Assembly: GCA_963855995.1 (NCBI GenBank)
Contig: OY979716.1
Location: 52,952,158-53,016,157, forward strand
DNA: 64,000 nucleotides
Reading direction: 5' to 3'
Origin: Muricea muricata
Lineage: Eukaryota > Cnidaria > Anthozoa > Malacalcyonacea > Plexauridae
Shown: piece after piece, positions 9,461 through 20,944 of the stretch
How the letters are laid out: every line of letters starts with the position of its first letter
How positions within the stretch are numbered: the stretch's first letter is position 1
Position numbers and translations under genes: made by a program
Notes under the pieces: model-generated
The model's input: the letters and a program-made list of their open reading frames with translations, nothing else
The model's database searches: none
What the model was told of the DNA's origin: nothing

Positions 9461-11552
9461 ATGGTTGCCACAAAGCACTGTACATGGGGCACTTGTAGGA
9501 ATGATTCACGATATCCACACCTAATGCAGAAAAATGATAAATGAGACAAAGTTCGCTTTTATCGTTTCCCTGCTCCTAAAAGGTGGAAACAATCAGCAGA
9601 AAAGAGGAAACGTTGTATTGCGGCTTGTCACCGTGGCGATTCTTTTGTATGCGGAAAAGATAGCTATATTTGTAGCTTACATTTCAAAGGCATGAATGGG
9701 CCTACAGAAGAGAATCCAGACCCGATATCAGCTACAGCAAGAAGAGAGAAGATACGTATGTCTTGTATACTGTCTTGTATGCGCTAGTTAAATTATGAGT
9801 TTACAAAATCTACATACTTAATGATTCCAGGTTAAGCGATTAAATCGAAAACGCAAAGCCCCAGCAACACGTGTGAACGTTGGACCAGCAACAGCAACAA
9901 AAACCCAAAGAAGTGTCAAAGATGCAGCAGAAGCGCTGTTAGACCTTTATACTAAAGCGTTGGAACATAAGGAAAAGACGACTGTTGAAGGTCTAACAAG
10001 GCTTGGGAATCTTGTGCTTGAAAATACGGCTGATTTCATGAAATCTGTTGATAGCTCATCTAATGTCCCACCAGAAGAGTGCTCACCTACCAGTGGCAAG
10101 AGCCATCAAAATATGCTAAAAGACGTCAGTGTACAGGTATTAAAACTATCTAAACCTGTTTAGAAAAAATGCTGTAAATTAACAGTCTTTTTCCATTTTC
10201 TAGACCAACCTGAAAGCTAATGATTTGAAGATGTTCACTGATGATATTCTTAAAGATAGCCACAGTATTCGTAGATATTTGTTTATGGTAGCAGTTGATA
10301 AATCCTAAGCTGACTTATCACTATACAGGTTTGTAAATTTAAATGTGGTAGCATTATGAAGACGACATATGTAGCTAGTAAATGTAGGACACTAAATTGT
10401 ACCACAGTGTATATCTGAAATGTGTGCTTAAAACAACCAGATTCGTTAAGGAATCTAATGTATCTACTTTATAATTTATAGGCTTAACCAAGCAATGTTT
10501 AGAAGCACTATTTCACTTCGTGAAAAGCAAGGCAAGCCGACTAAGAATGTGGAGTGGTAAAAAGACTACTGCAATGACAAAGAAACACCAGCTGGTAATA
10601 TTATCTTATTGTGAAGAGTAAAGTGAAACTAATAAGTCTGATAATCAGTAGTGTAACATATGAACTAAAATTGTGCTCATTTTATTATATAGCAAAAAAA
10701 AAGATATACCAAACTCACAGTAAAGGAACAGCTTGTTTTTACACTTGTGCGACATGGAAGACGACCCTCACTATTGTCATTGTGCCCAACTTTTGGTATA
10801 TCTACTGGGAATGGCAGCAAGACTTTTATTACTTGGGTGCTATTTTTAGAAAGAGAATTAGAGTTTCTGCTGGATTTTTCAACACTGTCCGACATAGAAG
10901 GGTTGCCTCGTCCTAAAGTGTACAAAGAAATGAAATATTACAAGTTAAGAGGAATCATTGATTGTACTGAATTTTATATTGAAAAACCTTCTTTGCCATC
11001 AAGCCAACGATGCACATATAGTCACTACAAGTCCTATAACACTGGTAAATTGCTGGTCTCTTTATCTCCAATATGCCATCTTAATTTTGTGTCCAAGTTG
11101 TTCAGTATAGTCACTACAAGTCCTATAACACTGGTAAATTGCTGGTCTCTTTATCTCCAATATGCCATCTTAATTTTGTGTCCAAGTTGTTCAGCGGTTC
11201 AATAAGCGATAAAGAAATTGTTCGAAAGAGTGGATTTTTGGAGCAGATATACCCAGAAGGTCGTATAATGGCAGACAAGGGGTTTAAAATTCAAGACTTA
11301 CTTGCTCTTCGTGGTGCTTATTTGATAGCCCCACCCATAATGATGAAGGACAACATTTCCTCCCATGCATCTACTGCAACACGTAGGGTAGCTGCTACAT
11401 GTGTTCATGTTGAACGGGTGATAAGGAGACTGAAATGTTTTGCTATTCTACAGGGTGTTATTCCACTTACATTTAAAGCCTATATTTCATCAATCATCAG
11501 GGAATGTGCAGCCATTGTAAATTTGCAGCCAAGTTTGATCAGAATGGAATAG
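9461..11552 (+). pseudogene. THAP-domain DDE transposase of the ISL2EU element
   Basis: Exon 1 (9461-9755) begins at ATG 9461 and encodes a THAP zinc finger: CTWGTCRND, RFYRFP, CSLHF, with an internal TGA near 9540. Exon 2 (9831-10136) is an Ala/Glu-rich helical linker. A further exon near 10207-10308 and an exon from about 10705 lead into the DDE_Tnp_4 domain. That domain has KLTVKEQLVFTLVR, then IIDCTEFYIEKPS (first Asp), IMADKGF (second Asp) and HVERVIRRLK (Glu). An 89-bp tandem duplication at 11017-11194 shifts the frame between the first and second Asp. The protein would bind the terminal repeats by the THAP finger and cut DNA. Splice sites are inferred from GT/AG and frame continuity. 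Confidence 0.82.
11017..11194 (+). repeat. 89-bp tandem duplication inside the transposase
   Basis: Positions 11017-11105 and 11106-11194 are the same 89-bp sequence in tandem, beginning tatagtcactac. Because 89 is not a multiple of three, the second copy is read out of frame and the protein ends early at 11205. Confidence 0.9.
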
Positions 11553-12343
11553 TGAACTATTGATACCACAATTGCTTCATAACAGTTTGATGCAGTATAT
11601 ATGTTATATTTTGTTTGTACTGGACATGCAATCTTTAATGGACAATTTGATACATATTCAGTGAAAACAAGCACCTGAAGTGTGTAAAAAAGTCTTTCAA
11701 ATTAAAATTAGCAAGCAACTACTATAGTTTTGATTGTTCTAAATGTTTTGCTTGCAATTATGACAAAATTATGTTTCATTTACAAAGAGATAAATTCTAC
11801 TCTTCTACATACTGGTCAGTCTCAGTCTTCAGGGCATGACTGTCTCTTTATAAGTAGAAATTCCTTTGTTTTATAGCTCACTTGCTGTACTAATTGAAAG
11901 CATTTAACATCTATATGAATTCAATGGAACATACATAGCTTGAATTTAAAAAGCTCAACTCTTTTATACACTCAGGAGTTTTGTTGAATAAAAACCACAT
12001 TTTTACCCATTGACTTACATACAGTACTCATGAGTGTTTATGTTGTATAACATGCATTGCATGCAATGTCTTCCAATATTTCTCAACATCAATTCTTTTT
12101 TTTATCAGACTCCTCCGGTGAACCAATGATGTTCCTTCTGTATATAAGTAACAGGGTCCTGTTCATAAAAATCTATTTCCTATGAAGTGTAAAGTACAGG
12201 ATTTTGTAAAGTACTAAACAAATTTTAGAAATAGTTCATTATTAAATACACTTCAAAAAGTGAAAAAAAATCACTGAAACTAAACCATACATTAATGGTT
12301 TGGAAAGTAGTAATTAGTAAACTCTCAATTGTCTATTTCTTAC
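11553..12343. other. Non-coding spacer between convergent genes of the ISL2EU element
   Basis: AT-rich sequence between the 3' ends of the transposase and of the minus-strand protease gene. I see no additional gene or repeat. Confidence 0.5.
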
Positions 12344-13310
12344 CTTCATATAACACTCAAGAAACATGCTCAAGTAAATACCACAGTTGTTGCTCCTAAT
12401 ACTTTGCTGTGGTAAATAAAAAATGCATATACAGTACGGCGTTCTTCTCCTGATTCACTGTGAGCTAGGCAGCTCTCAGTGGTAGACAAGTGAGAAAAAA
12501 GTAGTTCTTTTTCATTGCCTCAATACCTTTAGAACGACAGGTTGCAAAACAGCATGTCTCTTATCTAATTTGTTCAATTCACACATATGATCAAGATATC
12601 TAAAAGTGATAACTTAAATTAATCCAGGTAGAATTATAATCATATGTATTCCTGATTTGGCACAGGTATTTAATTGCTATCTATACCTTGTAACAAGGTC
12701 AACTTCTCGTACTCTGTTTGCTATGTCCCAAGTCAAAGAGTCAAAAATAAGCATATGCCTGAAAATTGCATAACATTATTAAACTCTTGGCATAATTGTA
12801 TAAATTGTACAGAGGAAATCAAGTAATCTTTGCTTACCGTGGTGTGAGAATCATAAGAAACCAATGATTACTGAAAAGAAATTATAATTAATAGTTTTAC
12901 TTTTGTTATACATATTTTTATCAAAGAACTATATGAAAAATCAACGAATATCATGATAACAATATAATGTACAGTTAGTGCAGTACATATCCGTAGGGTA
13001 CTACCTCTTACTATTGGTATCACTACATATTCATTCTTATAATGTTCTGGTTTAAAAAACTCCTCAGCACCTTTAAATCTGCTCTGTCTAAAATAATCAA
13101 ATTGTTAATTTAAAGTCAAGTAATACATACAACTTATACGTAACACTTATATTGTCATTGATCATTTTTAATGGTGCCAATGATGAAATATCATGAGCAA
13201 TGATGTCAATTCCATATGCTTTCAAGCTTGTTTTAGCAGGAAAAGATTCTGTTTCCACATCAGCATTTGTGAGGTTCTGTACTGTCATGCTGATCTAACC
13301 CACCATTCTG
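12344..13310 (-). pseudogene. Ulp1-like (C48) SUMO protease exons in the ISL2EU element
   Basis: Several short minus-strand exons with good GT-AG borders read in order as a C48 peptidase. From about 13288 comes IDIIAHDISSLAPL...INDN, resembling the WLND entry motif. Near 13083-13017 comes FFKPEHYKNEYVVIPI. Near 12870-12840 comes NHWFLMILTPR (catalytic His). Near 12770-12690 comes HMLIFDSLTWDI (catalytic Asp). Near 12600-12526 a helical exon follows. At 12406-12344 comes QSIRSNNCGIYLSMFLECYMK, giving the catalytic Cys in the NCGIY context. Ulp1 proteases remove SUMO or related modifiers. Whether this is a separate gene or the C-terminus of the SWIM/YqaJ protein upstream on the same strand cannot be decided. 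The region before the first exon contains stops. The family call rests on the ordered His, Asp and Cys motifs. Confidence 0.65.
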
Positions 13311-13345
13311 GTCAACTTCTAAATCTACAATAAAGATAATGTACA

Positions 13346-13454
13346 AAATTAATATTATCCTTTTATAATTTTTGTCTACTTCTCAACACCCAGTTACAAC
13401 AAATAACTGGGTGTTGAGAAGTAGACAAAAATTATAAAAGCATAATATTAATTT
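13346..13454. repeat. Near-perfect hairpin between YqaJ and Ulp1 parts
   Basis: The 37-base arms 13360-13396 and 13404-13440 are exact reverse complements around caacaaa. The pairing continues outward with one mismatch to about 13346 and 13454. It lies where the catalytic E-x-K half of the YqaJ nuclease would be expected, so it may mark an insertion or deletion. Confidence 0.9.
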
Positions 13455-13499
13455 ATTCCTTGTATAATTGTATAATTTATTCCTGAACACATTCGCAAC

Positions 13500-15031
13500 T
13501 TCTAACATCATCCACGCTTGCCCCAATGAATGGCTTACTCTTTGAAATCACAAAGCCTCTACTGGTCAACTTCACTTTGTGATGCAAGTGGTTTTGAACA
13601 CGAAGGTAAGACTCCCTTGCTGAATTCTCATGTTTCAATCCCCAATCCCTTGGATTGTTTGACTAAATCTTTCTTTGGTTGATCTGGAGGGCATAGACGT
13701 TTGGTAAACCTTGACATGCTCCTTTTTTTCCTGGGCTTTTTGTCTTGTGAACTTCGAGGGTCAAACTCAATATTTTGAAGCCACGTGTAGCTAACTCATC
13801 TTTTTTCTCTTATTTGATGGAGGTTTAATCTTTTCAATCACAACGTCCTTAATTTCACAAAGCTCACTGTTTGATTGCGTTTTGGGCTTCCATTGACAAG
13901 TACCACTGGTCACACTCTCCTCACCTCTACTATTTGAAAGAGCTTCGAAAGAGTACATGGCAGAAGCAATGTGCTTGCACCCTCCATCCCTCCCACCTTT
14001 ACACTTACAATAGGTTTCGATTACACTGCCTCTGTTGGGACCCCTTCCTTCGAGGATAAACCATAAATTGTAAAAATCTTTACCATCATCTGTTTTCGCC
14101 CGCATTGTTGGTTGAACTTTTCCAACACAAACGTGAATTCCTGCTTCTCGTACCAATATCGTTTCCAAAGAGCGAACGTAACCATCCTCGTACAATCTAT
14201 AATCTTCACAGCCTCGTCCCCAGGCCCAACCGTTACCGTTGCGTGGGTATTGCGTGGAAAACACAGTCGGAAACGCGCGGTCGGGCCTGGCAGAAAATGC
14301 AGAAAAAAGTGTGATTCAACGAAAAAGTGATAAGATAGTATTTTATTGAGAATTTCGTTTTCCAGTCGCGTGTGTTGGCCATACATGTGTTTGATAGATG
14401 GAAGAGATTACCGAAAGCCTTAAGAAATCTAATCTCGAAGCTGCTCTTCTTCGCTTATATCGTCGAGGGGAGTTTCTATTAAACTTGGCAGTGGCTGATC
14501 CACGCATTCCGCCATCTTGAATTCATTTTCTGCCAGGCGCTTTCGCTCCCTTCCCTTTATTTTCTCCTCGCGTGTTTCCCGCGCGCATTCACGATATTAA
14601 ATCGATATATACAATCCTATACACTTTTCCTGATTAGAAAATTAGAAAGCGCCTGGGAACGAGGCTATAATCTTCATATGACTTGAAGGCAGCTAGACCT
14701 TGTTTGCGTATTCAGATGAGTGATATATTAGGTGATTAAATATATCGTAAAGACCAAAAGGAGGACAGTTAATAAAATTATTTTTGGTTTTCATAGTAAA
14801 CGGATCTTCAATTTGAATGTCATGAATAATTAAACGATTTTAAACATTCTTGATGCCATTATCGTGCTGAAAATACGGGTCAACAGGCAACATCATTTTT
14901 TCAACTACTGAAGCGATTTCCACTAACGCAGGTTTTAAATATCCATTTACCGTTATTCCGCGCTCTTGTAGATAACATTTTAAACTGGCGACGTTCATGG
15001 AACGAAACTTTTCGCTACTTTTTTCAGCCAT
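13500..15031 (-). pseudogene. SAP-SWIM-YqaJ protein of the ISL2EU element
   Basis: Starts at ATG 15031 (MAEKSSEKF). A SAP-like DNA-binding segment follows (LKCYLQERGITVNGYLKPALVEIA), then a conserved PPFGLYDIFNHLIY region. The frame shifts into YEDYRLYEDGYVRS, which is split by a MITE at 14209-14665. The SWIM zinc finger CKCKGG...GGCKHIASAMY lies near 13990. A basic linker with FDPRSSQDKKPRKK leads to the start of a YqaJ nuclease: ENSARESYLRVQ and ISKSKPFIGASVDDVRSCEC near 13630-13505. The later E-x-K metal-binding part of YqaJ is missing and a hairpin stands in its place. In intact ISL2EU elements this second protein accompanies the transposase; its exact role is not established. Frameshifts occur near 14840, 13790 and 13650. 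Confidence 0.75.
14209..14665. mobile_element. MULE-like MITE with 11-bp target duplication
   Basis: The 457-bp insert splits the SWIM/YqaJ coding sequence. The direct repeat tataatcttca flanks it at 14198-14208 and 14666-14676. The ends are inverted: gcctcgtccccaggc at left, and gcctgggaacgaggc at right. Removing the insert and one repeat restores the conserved YEDYRLYEDGYV reading. A 9-11 bp duplication is typical of Mutator-like elements. Inner sequences also pair (cattttctgccaggcg with gcctggcagaaaatg). Confidence 0.8.
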
Positions 15032-15077
15032 ATTAAACTTACTAAGTGAACACACAAACCTGTATAATAATTATATT

Positions 15078-15159
15078 GTCCGCATTTGGTATTTGTTTAC
15101 AAAATTTAGCCACGTGACAAAACACGTGTTTTTGAAGGTTGAAGTTGCGAATTAAGCTC
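15078..15159 (-). repeat. ISL2EU right terminal inverted repeat
   Basis: Reverse complement of 9355-9436; the minus-strand SAP exon starts only 47 bases inside it. Confidence 0.92.
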
Positions 15160-16700
15160 ATATTCAGAGCATAACTAACACAATTGCATTGAAAATTTTG
15201 CGCGCCAGACTAGGTCTATGTTCTGACCAAAGTACGTTTACGCATATCGGATGTTGAATGGCAAAGTTTATTGAACAATTATTGAATGAGGTCGAGTAGG
15301 ATATGAGGAATTATTAAGGCAGAGACAGATAACACAAACGGAGGCCTTAACAATTCTCATATCTTACGAGAGCCGAATTCAATAATTGCTTTATTATTTA
15401 TTTGTATTTATATCGGACTCCGGGTAAACCCTTGCCTGCTAAACAAGATCTTTTCTTCCAGAAAACCATTAGGCATAAGCTGCATATACCTGTATAAGTT
15501 AATGTGACGTTATAATGTTGTATAAGTGTTCTCAATATTCCACAGTGATGTCAAAACTCCAAATTTGCTCCAAAGTCCAAAACTACCGAACGAATATGGC
15601 GATTTTGTCCACAGTTCTTAACGAATCAAAGCTCTTGAATTATTTTCGATAAACTGAAATAAAAATCTTACGCAGAAGAACAGAGGTGAGTTTCATATTT
15701 CGTTTCATTATTTGGACTATCAACTATAATTAATAAAATAAAATAATTCCTATTTGCCCGGCTAAGTCAAAGTATATAAGTACATGGATTGAAAACTTCA
15801 TTAGCATGAACAGAATATGTGTATAGAGAATTTATTATCTCTAGACATATTGCTATTGAAATTTATACAAAATATAGTCGTGGTATTTTCATGACTCGTG
15901 TTTCTCTGCATATGTTGTCTCAGTGGAAGCTCTTGTGCCAGAAATATGTGCCATATTTTTCTGGCAGGTTATGAAAATGTGCCATCTTTCCTTAACCAGT
16001 GGAATCTGTGGAGAATATACGCGCATATCTATCGTTCTACTTAGTGAAAACTTTTGTGCCAGAAATATGTGCCATGTTTTGCTGGCCGGTGATGAAGATG
16101 TGCCATCTTTTCTTAACCAGTGGAAGCTAATAGAACGTTCTTATATCATTAAAATGAAACACATTTAGTGTAAAACACAGATTTTCCGGTCAAAACAGTG
16201 TGCCCATAAAATATGTACCATTTCGCGGTTTTAAATACTATGCACGTTATATATTTTGACTTGAAAGTGTATACAATTTATAATTAAACTTTCAAAAATA
16301 TATATTGTTTCTTCAATTACTGCATATTGTTTAATATCGTGTATAGCTATCATACTGGGAATATGAAAACGTGATGTCGCACTCAACGAGTGTGTGAATA
16401 TCATTATTTAGTTTTTTACATCTGAGTTATCTGAATGGTATAATATTGCGCAAACATTGCCGTTAGTTACTTCAGACCAATACCCCGGACTGATGCGGCA
16501 AACCTTTAGAAACAGAGCCGAGTTGGCTCAATTTAGCTAGGTACTGCACATATCATTTGAGAATAGCAATGGGGTATTTCACCCCGCGAGCTATTTTAGT
16601 TCAATCAATTTTATAATTTTCCGTTTTGTAATATCATAACATTGCGTTAAGCGTTAAAAATTATATTAAACTTCTCCCTCACACACCTCTTGCTTGATTG
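15160..16700. other. Intergenic stretch with a duplicated segment
   Basis: No gene recognised. The stretch contains an imperfect direct repeat of about 84 bases (15921-16004 and 16041-16125, offset about 120). Both copies have the phrases gtgccagaaatatgtgcca and gatgtgccatctt or a close variant. Confidence 0.6.
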
Positions 16701-17279
16701 ATGACAATCTGTGCCACAGATGCGTCGGAACGTCTCTAAAAGTGGGGGGCCTAAATTGGCCTTGATTATTTTCATATAATGTCATATTCGCTATGTTTTA
16801 GGTAACTATATAACAAAAGAATTTTATCCGATCATGTGCTCGCTCCATGTGCTTCCTTGCTGATATTAATTGCCTTACCCTAAGAAAGTGAGAAGCAGTC
16901 TTCAACTGATAGCAAAGAAGCAAACCGATAATAAGATATTTTTAAGAGGTCAGGGAAGAACCGTGCCTTGAATAGTTATCTACAAAGATTATATGTCAAG
17001 AATATCTTATAATATGCATGATCAATGCTCAACGTACCAGATATAATAAAAAAACCACAAACGGATAAAACAAAATATAAATAACTGGTTGTTTTACAGC
17101 CTTTTATATTTTTCTGGTGACCCTTAAACTCAACAGAAACAGGAATAACGTATACCTACATGTTTTTGTTTGTTTGTTTGTACCTAGTGCTCTAATTTCA
17201 TTGCTTTCACACATTGACTTATGATTTTAAATCTTAATGAGAACTCAAGCCTCTCTTTTCTTGACGTTTTAATGTCATC

Positions 17280-19760
17280 TTATGATGAAAATGTGCCAAA
17301 ATATCTTATTCTTTTGTCATTTGCACTTGCAAATTCGTTGGCTGCTTCAAGGAAATCAATAGCGTCAGTTCTATCACTATGTACATAACATAACATAGAC
17401 TGATTTAATTTCTTTTGTGTCATTGTGTTTCGTAAGTATGTTTTAATTTGAGGCAATGCAGAAAAGCTTCTTTCTGATGTACTCGATGTTACTGGTACTG
17501 TTAAGTACAACTGAAGCAGCTTTGCACTGAGCATTGCTCTGATTGCTCTGTTGTCCGATTCAACGAGAGCTTGGGTGATGCTGTCAACATTCGTCACTTT
17601 ACGATAATGGCTACATAAATCGTGAAGGCTTCGAAGTTGCTGACTTAGTCGATCAAAATCTAAGTCATTTCTATAGCACTCGGTAACGGCTGGTGGAATC
17701 TGAAATTCTTTTCCATTTGCAGCATCAATTAAAATTTCTTCCACACTTTGGATGAATGTAAACGATGGCTGATCAAAGCGGTTGTAAATTTTGCCACTGA
17801 TACAATCAATAACTTCAAAAAAAATTCGTCTGTAATGCTTTTTAGGTGTCTGATAAACATGACTTTCTGCACCACCATCAATACGTTTTGGGACTTTCCT
17901 AAGTTTGGGAAGTTTTGGCTGCTTAACATGTTCGGTCCGTTCAGATTCTTGTAAGACGCTCAAGTAGAACTTGTCAAAGTTTTCGTCATTCCTTTGTCGA
18001 TGGTAGTATGACTTGGTCAGAGATGCTGCCTTAAAAGCCTCTTGTGCAGATATGTCTTTACTCTGCAAGGAAAGAGATAGTTGCTCCGAGGCAGCAAAAA
18101 GAAAATGAGAAACCTTAAGGCTAAAGAATGTGGAAAACTTTTCCATAGAAGTTTTGAGACCACCAGCTCTTCCTGCGTGCTCATCGTTCCCGTTGTAGAT
18201 TTCTTCCAAAGCGCTGATAAGTGCAGCATAATTCTTCAGTATCGAGTCTATCGATGCCGTCCTCATTGTCCATCGGGTAGGACAAAGCTTTCGCAACTGG
18301 GGAGTATCTGGGCATTCATCTGCTTTGATGCTTTTAAATACTGCTGATCGTTTTGGCGAGTTTTTTATCAACTTCAAAATTTCATTGACAATATCGAGAG
18401 CATCCCGAACTAAACTGCACTGCTTGGCAACGTCTTGCAAACATAGGTTAAGGCAATGAGCAAGGCAATGTACATGAATAGCGGAAGGTTCCACCTCTTG
18501 TACTTGGGTCGCTACTCCTTTGATATTTCCTTGCATATTACTGGCGCCATCGTACGCTTGGCCACGACAGTTTCTGATTGGAAGATTCAATCTGATAAGA
18601 ACGTCTTTGTTGACATTAAACAATGTGTCTCCAGTTGTGTCACGAACAGCGACCACTCCAACTGGATCTTCATGGACAATAAAATTTTCACCAACCAATC
18701 GTACTGATATGTTGAATTGCTCTTGATTTACAACGTCAGATGTTTCATCAGCTATGAGTGAGAACCAATAGGCATTTCGAATATCAGTTGCAATTTCGCT
18801 GAGAATACATTTGCCCAAAATTGATGTCTGCTCATTTATGATATCAGCCGAAAAGTATTTTCTCTCCGAAATCCATTGTTTAAGAGCAGGTACATCTAAA
18901 AAACGAAGCTTCAGCAACTGTTGGAGGTCTCCTTCGTCGCTTTTGTGACCATGCACTGCAAGCCCTTGACGAAGAAGGTAAGCTAGGCTCTGCAATTGTT
19001 TTACTAATGTTTTACTAATTGTTTTCTTCTTTTCTGCAGATGTTACAGAACAACTTATTCTGAGATTCACACAACGTTAGCGAGTCAAATGATTCAAACC
19101 ACTTTGGCTTCACGTGACGTTTCTTTTTCCTTCCATTAGATATGTATTCCACTTCAGTATTTTTCAATATCTTTTCATCGGAAGTGTGATTCGGTGTGTC
19201 AGAGGTGCAACAGTGTTGCTCACAGGTAGATGGAATTGACAAATTCTGAAAGAAGTTAGATAAAGCAACATAATTACGGTCATTTTCATTCTAAAACTAA
19301 GTAGAATTCAATTAATCAATAGCCACATTGTATTGTATTGTATCTAAAACTAAATAGCGAAAGATACGGTATACAGTTTATGGTTCTTCTTACAGCTATT
19401 TGCGTTCAAGCACAAACCGCAAAGGCGCAAACACTTTCACGGTAAACATAGGTTGCATAGGAATCATATTCAACTTACCACTGGTTCTTCTTCTACATCA
19501 TGATCGCTATCATCACTCAATAAAGTTCCTTGTAAATCCTGTTCTGTCTCGGAATAGTCAACTTCTGTGACTAATTCCTCAGCTGGTCCGGATGTGGATC
19601 TTTACTATGCGAAGTATGTAGATTAAGACAGTATTTTATACTTATATGTTAAATAAATAAACAAATAAATAAAAACTAAAATAATGACTGCACCTTTTCG
19701 TAAAGAAGGCTTTAAGAGGAGATTTTTTAGAAAGTCGCGTATTTCTTGCTCTGGCGCCAT
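17280..19760 (-). pseudogene. hAT transposase, DUF4371/ZMYM1-like, interrupted in its zinc finger
   Basis: Likely exons are ATG 19760 to about 19694 (MAPEQEIRDFLKN), about 19606-19481 (acidic, ending EEEPV) and 19246 to 17280 with GT-AG borders. The third exon opens with a TTF-type zinc-finger start (KWFESFDSLTLC...FCNIC) but hits a stop at 19015. The catalytic part continues in another frame from about 19040 for roughly 590 codons. It has LIADETSDV (first Asp of the RNase H fold), GQAYDGASNMQG, HCLAHCLNLCLQ, LCPTRWTMR and the C-terminal dimerisation block TSERSFSALPQIKTYLR. The second half of the zinc finger is missing, pointing to a deletion. The long catalytic frame has no stop, so this is either a recently broken transposase or a shortened source. 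Confidence 0.85.
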
Positions 19761-19769
19761 CTTTTGTTT

Positions 19770-20940
19770 TGAAAGTTTTCTAAAAATATTTGCGAAGAAA
19801 AACAGAATTTTACTGGATTTTTGGTTATGTCATGGGGCAAAACATTGCTAAATATAAAGAAGGATAACGTGGTAAGTGTAATATCGTATTTAATAGACGT
19901 TGTTTGAATTATTATTATGTTAATATGCACACGTATCTGACTCAGGAGTGAGCATATTTTAGTGGCAAAATTATCTGCTACTTTAAATTATTAATAAAAC
20001 TGATTGAAAGCCACTGCTTTCGTCCTCTGGATAATGACCAGCTTGTTCACAACTCGTTAATAACATAAGTACATGGAAAACGTTAAAGGATTTTGCATTT
20101 TTAAGGAAAATTTGAGTATTTGTAATTTTAAATCCCTTTACTCCAATTTACTGATTTTACAGGCATTCAGTTTTTTACTCATTTACAGGCATTCAGTATA
20201 CAACTTCATGCCATACGCTATATAATCTGAAACGCCCTTTTTAGGAATGAAAATAAAATTTTCAGTCATATGTTTACAGTAAAGTTTTGAATTACACCAG
20301 CATCATGGATGCAACAATCTGGTAGGAAGGTTGCTGAACCAGGACTGGTCATAAAGCAGGGCCTGACAGTCAACTGAGGCAGCATGCGTTACTAGTAAAG
20401 ACACCAGACAGGCTCAAGGAGCCAAGCATGTTGACATCAAAACAAAATTGCCTATATGGTCATAAGGGCCAAATATTTTTTTTTTCTTTGATAATTGCCT
20501 GAGGATTAACTCAGACCCCCCCCCAATAACCTGAAGTAAATCAATTCCTCTAGTAGTTAACCATGAAAGTATTTTTTTATAGATCTCTGTGACATTACTA
20601 TTACAATCTTGAAGATATGATTACAGTATCTGAAAACATCAACCTCATTCTGTCAGTGCTGGGTGACAAAAACCAGCACATTGTGGAGTATTTTGTCTAC
20701 AGTATAAAGTTATCAACATTTTCATTATATTCACACAAGAATAGATTGTATCATAAATAATAATCTGTGATTTAATAAATATTCATTTTCATCTTTCATT
20801 TTTTGTTTTCTTTAATAGCCTGCAAGAAAAGGTCTTCTTAGAAATTCTGATATTTTTGCACATTTATTATGATACACTGTATATGCATGATTTAAATTAT
20901 GCCTGGCCTGGCAGAATTCTAATAATTAGGTCCCACCCAC
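19770..20940. other. Non-coding interior of the hAT element
   Basis: No gene seen. A ten-base C run lies near 20515. The rest is AT-rich sequence without recognisable features. Confidence 0.5.
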
Positions 20941-20944
20941 CCAT

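Larger units (their letters stand above)
9355..15159. mobile_element. ISL2EU-type DNA transposon with three gene modules
   Basis: A 5.8-kb element bounded by 82-bp terminal inverted repeats (9355-9436 and 15078-15159) that differ at only two to three positions. The plus strand carries a THAP plus DDE transposase (9461-11552). The minus strand carries a SAP-SWIM-YqaJ gene (13500-15031) followed by exons of an Ulp1-like cysteine protease (12344-13310). THAP plus DDE_Tnp_4 together with a YqaJ nuclease is the known signature of the ISL2EU group. All genes are damaged: stops, an 89-bp tandem duplication, a MITE insertion and a hairpin. The target-site duplication could not be decided because flanks next to the repeats show no clear match. 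Confidence 0.85.

Noticed and set aside
14021-14386. 121-codon minus-strand frame overlapping the SWIM gene
   Set aside because: Shadow frame; part of it lies inside the inserted MITE.
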